This document shows, piece after piece, positions 47,306 to 55,768 of a stretch of 64,000 nt of DNA; within the stretch, counting starts at the first letter, position 1; the number at the start of each line of letters is the position of its first letter. The notes below the pieces were generated by a model, which saw only the letters and a list, made by a program, of their open reading frames with translations, ran no database searches and was not told where the DNA came from. Position numbers and translations under genes: made by a program. This stretch comes from Diogma glabrata. Its lineage: Eukaryota > Arthropoda > Insecta > Diptera > Cylindrotomidae. The stretch is from contig OY856186.1 of the NCBI GenBank assembly GCA_963693315.1, positions 73,491,909 through 73,555,908 of the forward strand, in the 5' to 3' direction.

Positions 47306-48312
47306 CTATAGATAAAAAACGTGTTCTAGACAGAGTTGTGAAAACTTGACCATTATTGATTTTCCTGAAACTTTGCATATAAGTACTATGGACAAAATAA
47401 AAAATAAAACTTATTTTTAAATATTTTTAAAGTGCTTAGTTTGAGCATAGGGGGTACCCCAACATGCATGAAAAATGAAAATTCTGCCAATCCGATGTAA
47501 CTTTGAAATTAAATTGCTCAAGAACGGCTATACCGATTTCATCAAAAATTTTTTTCGAACAATTTATATCATCAAAAAATTTTAACCACTGAAGTTCGAG
47601 AAAATAAAGAACAATTAGAATTTTAATCGGACTAAAAATCTTTAAAATTAAATATCTCAAGAACACGAATTAACACCTCTTTGTAAATTTGATATATTTT
47701 AAAGTAAGGTTAGAGCTATATTTAAAAAAAAAAGATAAAATTTAATTGATTTTAAAATTTTTTGTTAATGGAAGTTGTTTGAAAAAATGAAGAAAAATTT
47801 GAATTTCAGTCGTACTAAAAATCTTTAAAATTAAATATCTCAAGAACAAAAATTAACGCCTCTGAGTTAATTTGATATATTTTAGAGTAAGGTCAGAACT
47901 ATTTTCAGGAAAAAAAATCAATTAAATTCCAATTGATCTTCGACCCTAGCGCCATCTTTAAAAAAGTTTTTTTAATATTTTTATTTAAAAATTAATTATA
48001 AAAACAATAAATTCATTTTTTTTCAAAGGACTAACTAATCATCTATCAAACAAAAAAAGTTTGATGAAATCGGTATAGCCGTTCTTGAGCAATTTAATTT
48101 CAAAGTTACATTGGATTGGCAGAATTTTCATTTTTCATGCATGTTGGGGTGCCCCCTATGCTCAAACTAAGCACTTTAAAAAAGTTTTGAAATAAGTTGT
48201 AGTTTTTATTTTGTCCATACTACTTACATGTCAAGTTTCAGGAAAATCAAAAATGGTCAAGTTTAAATTTCGACTTTTTCACCTGCGTAGATCACGTTTT
48301 TCATCTATAACT
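47306..48312. mobile_element. Palindromic long-TIR element, copy 3, complete
   Basis: About 1 kb, almost entirely made of two inverted arms of about 450 bp (tatagat.aaaaacgtg at the left end, cacgtttttcatctata at the right). A TA is found at both edges, which fits a Tc1/mariner-like TA target. The interior is non-coding, with inverted ctcaagaac and gcatagggggtacccc blocks. This copy defines the family to which 12726, 16524, 20254 and 63740 belong. Confidence 0.88.
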
Positions 48313-48533
48313 AATTGTTTCAATTAATATCTTAGTCATATTCTAACTATTGTGGCCTTTTTCAAATTACATACAGTAATGAATATTTTTACTTTTTTTT
48401 CCTTGTAAAATTTCATCAGGACACTTTTTCCTAAAACTAGAGGTAAGCATTAGAAAAAGTGAAAAATAATTAAACAACAACCAAATAATATCAGTTTTGA
48501 TTTGATTGTTTTAACTTTACTACACACACAAAG

Positions 48534-49244
48534 ATGAGTAATAAAATAATAAATAAAATTATTTCCACAGAAAATTATTACGTAGAAGCAAGAAAACTTC
48601 AGGCAAAAGTGTTAATCACAAAATTTCCCAATTGTGTTCCTGTAACTATACGAATTTCTTATTAAATAAAAACCAAATCAAATGAGCTAAAAATCAAAAA
48701 TTTAATTTTTCAGGTAATTATAGAAAAATATGAGAGAAGTAATTTGTACTCATTACCAAAATATAAGCATGTTGTTGTAATATCTCCGGATCAAACAATT
48801 GGACTATTACAGTTCTACATACGAAAAAAAATGCAAATTCCATCAACACAAGCTTTATTCTTTTTTATAAATAATATCCAATTTTCATTAACAACAACAT
48901 TAGGAGAAATTTATAATGTAAGTAAAAATTTTTAAGAATAAATCTATATTTAGTTAGACTTCCAAAGTAAACATAGGCACGTCTGGTAAAAATCCCCAGT
49001 GAAATTTTTGCCTTCCTTAAAACTAATTTGATTTGTCTGCATATTTTTGAGACCGTTAAACGAGTAATCAAGAAAACGAAGTTTTGCGAAATCAAGATCA
49101 ACATTTATTATACATTAATTAATATACTAAGAAAAATATTTTGCTATACATATATTGCAGGCACATAAAAGTATGGATGACTTTTTATACATTTTGTATG
49201 CAGATTTGGATACATATGGAACATATATTCAAATAATAAAATAA
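48534..49244 (+). CDS. Atg8 family protein, LC3-like
   Basis: Three exons (48534-48641, 48714-48917, 49161-49244) with GT-AG introns of 72 and 243 bp, all joined in phase 0, giving 131 residues. Exon 1 ends ITKFPNCVP and exon 2 opens VIIEKYERS, together the FPxxxPVIxEKY segment of LC3. KYKHVVVISPDQTIGLLQF, IPSTQALFFFINN and TLGEIY follow. Exon 3 has DDFLYILYADLDTYG, matching the xDGFLYxxYxxxxTFG end. Gly124 would be exposed by Atg4 after removal of a 7-residue tail. The protein would be lipidated on autophagosomes. It is strongly diverged from GABARAP-type Atg8, closer in layout to LC3. Poly(A) signals overlap the stop. Confidence 0.88.
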
Positions 49245-49245
49245 A
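49235..49245 (+). promoter_or_regulatory. Overlapping poly(A) signals of the LC3-like gene
   Basis: Two AATAAA hexamers (49235-49240 and 49240-49245) straddle the stop codon, so the 3' UTR may be very short. Confidence 0.55.
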
Positions 49246-49308
49246 TTTATAAAAATAAAATCAATTTTTTCTCTTGCTTTATTATGCTTAAAATTTAAAT
49301 TCATTGAG

Positions 49309-49560
49309 GGCTGGTTTCACCATCCTCAGTTAAAGTTTCAGTTAGTTAACCGGCACTTAAATTTAACTGAGAGAAAAATGAATGATAAAAATATTTTGTT
49401 TGCAATTTTTGTTTTTGTTTCTCTCAGTTGAATTATATTAACCATAACTGTCACTTAACTGAGGAAATTGGGTTTCACAAGTGTCGGTTAGTTTAACATG
49501 CCAGTTAAATCCTTAATTAACTTAACTATCACAATTTGTCTCAGTTAAAATTTAACATAC
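49309..49560. mobile_element. AGTTAA-rich inverted-repeat element(s)
   Basis: ggtttcaccatcctcagtt starts at 49312, and the arm aactgagagaaa (49366) pairs with tttctctcagtt (49418), followed outwards by cacttaactgagg. A second ggtttcac start follows at 49471. The layout suggests one MITE followed by part of another. Confidence 0.6.
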
Positions 49561-49629
49561 ATACAAAAATGAAAAAAAAAATTGGAAAAATAGAAATGAA
49601 AATGAAAAAATAAAAAATATTAATTTTAA

Positions 49630-49752
49630 AATAGTTTTACTTCGGTCTGAAAGACCTAAGTATTACATTCATGAGCTCAAAGTCAAATTCTTACCCCCAC
49701 TTTTTTTTTGGCATTTCTCGACGTTTTAGGACTAGCTGATTCTAAAAAAGCA
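49630..49752 (+). repeat. Isolated end of the fold-back-like element
   Basis: The sequence from agttttacttcggtctgaaa to the run ending gattctaaaaaagcaaaaaa matches the reverse complement of the right end of the fold-back-like element (60740-60843). It is a detached terminus. Confidence 0.75.
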
Positions 49753-49754
49753 AA

Positions 49755-50275
49755 AAAAGAAGTGCGTAATCTTTACACGTTGTTGAAGATAAACTTCTTT
49801 GGCCACTGCAGCAGGTATTACTAAAAATATTAAATATAAAATAAAATGGATAAGTCATATTGAAATTTAGTGTTTCTTTCTAATATTCTTGAAAATATAA
49901 TTTACAATAATATGCAATAAAAAGCCATATTTACATGTTTTACAAAGTCCTACAAAGTATTACAAATTTCACGATGGATACATGTCCACTTAATTTAACA
50001 ATTGGTACAACAATTGATGCATTTTTCAATCAATTTAGCAAATTTGTCATAAACCTCTAATTTCATATTTCGATTATGCTAATTATTGAATTGACTTTGT
50101 ATTACATTATATAAATATTGCTTTTTATTACACAGTAAATTATATTATCAAGAAATGCAACTCTAAATTGCAATATGACATATTTATTTTATATTTCATC
50201 TTTTTATTACTTCCTGCCACAGTAGCCAAAGAAATTTATTTCAACCGCGTGCAAAGATTACAAGCACTCATTTTT
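49755..50275. mobile_element. Inverted-repeat element, about 520 bp
   Basis: The left arm (agtgcgtaatctttacacg, then ttctttggccactg) and the reverse complement of the right arm (gagtgcttgtaatctttgc, then ttctttggctactg) align over about 80 bp. Inner blocks (gcaataaaaagc against gctttttattac) continue the inverted symmetry, so most of it is palindromic. Confidence 0.7.
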
Positions 50276-50349
50276 CTATTTAACAAAACAAATTTAATCA
50301 ACACCAGTATTTTTCCCGCCCGGGAAAGCCCGGGATGCAGACTCTAAAC

Positions 50350-50757
50350 ACCATGACCACCGTGACACCACCATGACCATCATGACCACCGTGAACACCA
50401 TGACCACCATGACCACCGTGACCACCATAACCACCATGACCACTATGACTACCATGACCACCATGACCATCGTGACCACCATAGCCACCATGACCACTAT
50501 GACCACCATGACCACCGTGAACACCAGGACCACCATTACCACCATGACCACCATAACCACCGTGACCACCATGACCGCCATGACCATCATGACCACCGTG
50601 ACCACCATAACCACAATGACCACCATTACCACCATGACTACCATGACTACCATGATAACTATGACCACTATGACCACCGTGACCACCATGACCTCCATAA
50701 CCACTATGACCACCATGACCACCGTGAACACCAGGACCACTATGACCACACCATGAC
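50350..50757. repeat. Minisatellite with 9-bp unit
   Basis: About 400 bp of imperfect accaccatg-type repeats (variants accaccgtg, actaccatg, accatcatg). Because the period is a multiple of three, it leaves long open frames on both strands (Met/Thr-rich on +, Val/Met-rich on -). Neither has a non-repeat domain, so I do not call them genes. Confidence 0.95.
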
Positions 50758-50794
50758 CACCATCTAAAGTCGACACATCCAACTCATATAACAT

Positions 50795-50998
50795 TTAGTA
50801 CGAGACTGCATAAGTGAATAAAAAATATAATAACAAATGAATGACTTGACCATACAAACCAAAAAGATCCACCAAACACGCTTCTATTCCTGAACCAGTT
50901 ATTCGATTTTGCTCAAATTTCAAAACGGTGCTTTTTGTCATCTTATATTTCATTATAACTTGTTTCTCTGCTTTTAAAAAAGCCAAATATGCTGCCAT
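50795..50998 (-). CDS. Possible coding exon, unidentified
   Basis: A minus-strand frame beginning MAAYLAFLKAEKQVIMKYKM and running through IEACLVDLFGLYG has protein-like composition, unlike the surroundings. I do not recognise it. A donor-like GTCAAG near 50857 would make it a first exon, but no continuing exon is evident on the far side of the minisatellite. It may be a remnant or a chance frame. Confidence 0.25.
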   Translation of the reverse strand: MAAYLAFLKAEKQVIMKYKMTKSTVLKFEQNRITGSGIEACLVDLFGLYGQVIHLLLYFLFTYAVSY

Positions 50999-51344
50999 TT
51001 TTATTCATTTACGAGTCTAAGCATCCATTGTAAACAAAAATGGAGCAGACATATAATATTTTGAAAACTGATATTAAATTAAATTAAAAGGCTCCAAAAA
51101 TTCGGATTGAAAATCATTAAATTTAATTCAAAAATTTTTTTTTTTAATTGCATTTCTGTTAAATTTTTGAATATTTAAAATATGTGTGTCGTAATCGAAT
51201 TGTTTCGTATATTTGCCGAATATAATTTTCGTTTTTGTAACTTCCGTTACAAAATTCTCATAACGCGCCTAAAGAAGTTTTACTTCAAAAAAAAAAATGT
51301 GTGTCTGTCTGTAGGCCGGCCGGAAAAAAATAGTTTTTGGAACA

Positions 51345-51768
51345 AAACAAAATTGTTTGTTTGAAATGAAATTTTATTATTATTATTGAGAATTATGGCA
51401 TTATAAGTTTGTCAAAAAAATGTTGTCAAGTGTGTCAAAAGAAAGATTTTTATTTATTTTTTTACCCAATTTTTTGGAAAAAAAAATTGTTTGTTTGAAA
51501 TGAAACTACTACGGTTTTATTATTATTATTGAGAATTATGGCATTATAAGTTTGTCAAAAAAATGTTGTCAAGTGTGTCAAAAGAAAGATTTTTATTTAT
51601 TTTTTTACCCAACTTTTTGGAAAAAAATAAAATTGTTTGTTTGAATTGAAATTTTATTATTATTATTGAGAATTATGGCATTATAAGTTTGTCAAAAAAA
51701 TGTTGTCAAGTGTGTCAAAAAATGATTTCATTTATTTTTTAGCCAATTTTTTGGAAAAAAAAATGTAG
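51345..51768 (+). repeat. 140-bp tandem repeat of the left arm, three units
   Basis: gagaattatggcattataag recurs at 51388, 51531 and 51668 (periods 143 and 137). Each unit also holds gttgtcaagtgtgtcaaaa and ttggaaaaaaa blocks. Confidence 0.9.
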
Positions 51769-51819
51769 CTGTTTTTATGCCGTAATTGTAATTGAAAATG
51801 AAATTGAACATGGAAATTT

Positions 51820-52240
51820 TTGAATTTGTTATAGTTTTTGAAATATTTTTGGAATTTTGAAAAAGTTTGTATTTTTGATTTTGTAATAATTTTTGCAATA
51901 TTTTTAGAATTTCGCAAAAAGTTTTAATTTTTGATTTTGTAAGAATTTTTGGAATATTTTTAGATATTATAATTTTTAGAATTTCGCAAAAAGTTTTAAT
52001 TTTTGATTTTGTAAGAGTTTTTGGAATATTTTTAGATATTATAACTTTTGGAATTTTGAAAAAAGTTTTAATTTTTGATTTTGTAATAATTTTTGCACCA
52101 TTTTTAGAATTTTGGAAACGTTTGAATTTTTAAGAATTTTTGGCATATTATCGGATTTTGGAAAAGCTTTAAATATTTGATTTCATTCTAATTTTTGGAA
52201 TATTTTTGGAATTTTGAAAAAGTTTGATTTTATTTAATTT
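51820..52240 (+). repeat. AT-rich 60-65-bp repeat of the left arm
   Basis: Repeated tttgattttgtaataatttt, ggaatatttttagaatttc blocks. The inverted counterparts lie at 53150-53250 and 59551-59865. Confidence 0.85.
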
Positions 52241-53220
52241 AACAATATTTTTGGAATTTTGATTATAATTTTCCGGCAACGTATTGATGTTTCGTGTTAG
52301 TTTTGTAATAAATTTTTAAACAGATATAAAAAATACTTGTACTTTAACAAAGAGTTATGTTTGATATACATCGCTGCCCAAAACTAAAAACCATGTCCTC
52401 GTGAAAGTTTTTTGCCGAAAACTATATCAAAATCCTTTACCCAGACCGAAGTCTTGATATCTCAGAGCTGTGAGATTTCAGCCCCTCCATATTTTTCGTT
52501 TGCTTTTTTTGTTTAAAAGTAGATTATATAAATAAAATAAAACTATTCTTTGATTTTTATTTGTAAAAAACAAATTTATTAGTATTAAATTTATTGTGCA
52601 ATTAATGGCAGTAAAATAAGATGAGTTTTTTGATTACTTAACTCAACTTCATAGTTTTGGAATAATATCTTTGGAATCTTTTCGATGAGTTTGACGGTGT
52701 TGCCTTTAAGACTCGATTTTCTGGCAAGTTAGTAGTTTGAAATAGGGTTTCTCATTTCCTGTAGAAGTTCAAATCCCATGAAGCCGGGACAAAAAATGTT
52801 AAATTCCCGGGAAATCCCGGGAAACGCTAAAAAGCTAGATTTTTCTAATTGGATGGTAGAAAAATGTGTAAAATTAAAACAGCACAAAAAATGCGCTATT
52901 GATTTTTGAATTTCCATTATTTTTAATTAGAAAATATGGAGGGGCTGAAATCTCACAGCTCTGAGATATCAAGACTTCGGTCTGGGTTAAGGATTTTGAT
53001 ATAGTTTTCGGCAAAAAACTTTCACGAGGACATGGTTTTTAGTTTTGGGCAGCGATGTATATCAAACATAACTCTTTGTTAAAGTACAAGTATTTTTTAT
53101 ATTTGTTTAAAAATTTATTACAAAACTAACACGAAACATCAATACGTTGCCGGAAAATTATAATCAAAATTCCAAAAATATTGTTAAATTAAATAAAATC
53201 AATCTTTTTCAAAATTCCAA
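52225..53220. repeat. Core palindrome: inverted arms around a 434-bp loop
   Basis: 52225-52496 and 52931-53215 are near-perfect inverted copies (cttgatatctcagagctgtg, gtcctcgtgaaagttttttg, ttttccggcaacgtattgat). The loop holds aaattcccgggaaatcccgg and is otherwise AT-rich and non-coding. Confidence 0.92.
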
Positions 53221-53432
53221 AAATATTCCAAAAATTAGAATAAAATCAAATTATTTATTATTATTTATTATTTATTTATATCTTTTCATATTCCCTTATA
53301 ATTACAACATATTAAATTACAATTTTATAACAATTTTAAATTTAGAACAAACAAAAAACAATCAACATTTAGAAAAAAAATTAATATAAAATTGATTATA
53401 ACATTAATAAAGAAAAAGGGAATGAAAATTAG

Positions 53433-53529
53433 AGGTGCGTTCGATTTGACTGAAGCAACTGAATCAACTGAAAAATTGAATGCAATTGTTGTTGTTTTTT
53501 CAGTTGTTTCAGTCAAATCGAACGCACCT
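53433..53529. mobile_element. Short inverted-repeat element (MITE), 97 bp, with 3-bp TSD
   Basis: The arms aggtgcgttcgatttgactg and cagtcaaatcgaacgcacct are perfect over more than 20 bp and continue as aac(t)gaa-type repeats to the centre. tag flanks it on both sides (53430-53432 and 53530-53532). It lies in the 3' UTR of the surrounding retrotransposon. Confidence 0.88.
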
Positions 53530-53978
53530 TAGGAAATTTCTTTGATCTAAAATGGATCAATGGCGAAATTCCCTTCAAAAATTCAAGTTACATTTATGAA
53601 TATGAACTGTGTAGTGGGGCAAAAATCCATTGTTAGATTACTTTCAAGAAAAAAAAAAAAATTTTAAATGAATATTTAAACAACAGCAAAAAAAAAAAAA
53701 AATAAATATGGATGCATATAAAAGTATTGCAAATATAAATCAAAACAAATAAGAGGAAAGGCATACCAACTGAATAAGGAAACAAAAACAACAATAGACA
53801 ACAATAATTAAAAAAAAAAAAAAAACACAAGAAAAGAAATGAAAATGCAGTAAAACAGATATTAATATTACCAAGAAAACAAAAAATCATCAAAAATGAA
53901 TTTGTACAACTTTCCATATCAGCAATAAAACTGTGAACACAACTCTAAACACAAAACAAAAACAAAAATAACTGAAAA

Positions 53979-55604
53979 TTAACGAACTGCTGATAAAAGA
54001 TTCTCTACTGTATTCTGATTTAACAGCCACTTCCACAAACATTTTAAAAAAAGTTTTAAATTATTTATATTTTTAATATCAATTGGAAGCTTATTAAAAA
54101 TATTAGGCCCACTAAACAAGAAAAACTTGCGAAAATGTTCACATCTTGTCAAAGGTAGGTTAAAATTTAAATTTCTCAATCTTGGTCCTAATCTTTCCAT
54201 ACTCCTATTACCACTTCGAATAAAAAATAATTTAAGACATTTAAAAATATATAAATATCGCAAAGGCAATATTTTCAATTGTCTGAACAATGGCAAAGAT
54301 CTTTCCAGTCTATTTTTTCTTAAAATTATCCTAATACTATGTTTCTGGGCAATAATAGCGTGGTATAATGTAGACTTGTACATTCCTCCCCAACAAGTAA
54401 TTCCGTATTGAATTTTGGATTGAATCATTCCAAAATAAAACATTCTTAACACACTTTTCGGTAATAAAGCACGCAACAAATACAATTTTCTGTTAACATT
54501 TATTATATATTTGTAGAGATTATTCAAATGACAATTAAAATTCAATCGAGAGTCAACCCAAACACCAAGGTATTTGAAATTATCAACATTTTGCAATAAG
54601 ATGCAGTTATTTGAACACATTGAAAAAAGAGGACAATTAATACTAAAAATATAATTAATGCAGGATGAACAATGATATACAATGTCAAAATTCGCAATTA
54701 AGCCACTGAGTTTAAAAAACATAGTTTTTGTTTTTGAACTTAACACCATATAATGTACATCAAACCACCGACGAATCAAAAGTAAATCACTATTCATGTC
54801 TTCAGCAATATCTCTAAATGAATTACCATTATAACAAATACCAATATCATCAGCAAAAGCTATCATACTCCCCTTGATAGGTAAAGAAAAGATAGAATTA
54901 ATGTAAACTAGAAACAACACTGGGCCAAGAACAGAGCCTTGTGGAACACCTGATTTCAGTGGCTGTTTCTCACTTAATGTGTTTTCAATTTTAACTATCT
55001 GATGGCGATTAGACAGGTATGAACTAAACCAATGCAAACAGACACCTCGCACACCAGAATGTTCCAGTTTATTTAACAAGAGTTTATATTTTACTAAATC
55101 AAATGCCTTAGTCATATCAAGAAAATTGGTAGCAACACATTCATTGTTATTTATATTATTAAAAACTTTGCTAAAATATTCTATCAAAGCGTCTTCAGTC
55201 GATAAACACTCTCTAAAACCATACTGTTTATTAGAAAAGAATCGTTTTGAGTTAAGAAAACTAACTAATCTTTCTTTCATACATTTTTCTAAAATTTTGG
55301 AAAAAACAGACAGTAAAGAGATTGGTCTAAAATTTTCAACTTTTTTCTTGTCACCAGATTTATGGAGTGGAATAACTATAGCAATTTTTAAGACATCGGG
55401 GAAAATACCTTCAATAATGCTCCTATTAAACAACTGGCATAAAATATTTGAGATAGATTTCACTATGAGTTTTAATGTTGAATTGCTGATTGAATCATGG
55501 CCGCAAGAGTTTGTATTATCCAGACACATAACGAGATTAATAATTTCAGTTTCAGTAATTGGTCGCATAAACATTGAATTTTGTTCAACAGAATCGTAAA
55601 GCAA
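53979..55604 (-). CDS. ORF2 C-terminal part: reverse transcriptase
   Basis: 541 residues without a stop. RT motifs in order are DNTNSCGHDSISNSTLKL, KVENFRPISLLSVFSKILEK, FLDMTKAFDLVKYKLLLNKL, LKSGVPQGSVLGPVLFLVY, the catalytic AFADDIGICY, LSSKTKTMFF, FKYLGVWVDSRLNFNCHL and the C-terminal FNKLPIDIKNINNLKLFL. All catalytic residues are present. The frame is cut off from the upstream endonuclease part by breaks near 55604-55769, so it is not a full ORF2. Confidence 0.92.
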   Translation of the reverse strand: MLYDSVEQNSMFMRPITETEIINLVMCLDNTNSCGHDSISNSTLKLIVKSISNILCQLFNRSIIEGIFPDVLKIAIVIPLHKSGDKKKVENFRPISLLSVFSKILEKCMKERLVSFLNSKRFFSNKQYGFRECLSTEDALIEYFSKVFNNINNNECVATNFLDMTKAFDLVKYKLLLNKLEHSGVRGVCLHWFSSYLSNRHQIVKIENTLSEKQPLKSGVPQGSVLGPVLFLVYINSIFSLPIKGSMIAFADDIGICYNGNSFRDIAEDMNSDLLLIRRWFDVHYMVLSSKTKTMFFKLSGLIANFDIVYHCSSCINYIFSINCPLFSMCSNNCILLQNVDNFKYLGVWVDSRLNFNCHLNNLYKYIINVNRKLYLLRALLPKSVLRMFYFGMIQSKIQYGITCWGGMYKSTLYHAIIAQKHSIRIILRKNRLERSLPLFRQLKILPLRYLYIFKCLKLFFIRSGNRSMERLGPRLRNLNFNLPLTRCEHFRKFFLFSGPNIFNKLPIDIKNINNLKLFLKCLWKWLLNQNTVENLLSAVR

Positions 55605-55768
55605 ACTACTTTCAACGGAACTATTAAGTCCCGAAAAACTATTGCTTATATTATCAATAACATTTATAAAATAATCGTTAAAAACGTTTGAGATATTCAG
55701 AGAGCTATTAATAACCGTACCATTTTCGTCAATAATTGATAATGACTTATCATACTTAACACCCTCAC

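Noticed and set aside
50373..50756. Open frame of 127 residues (Met/Thr repeats) and the opposite 166-residue frame (Val/Met repeats)
   Set aside because: Both arise only from the 9-bp minisatellite. There is no unique domain, and the composition simply follows the repeat.
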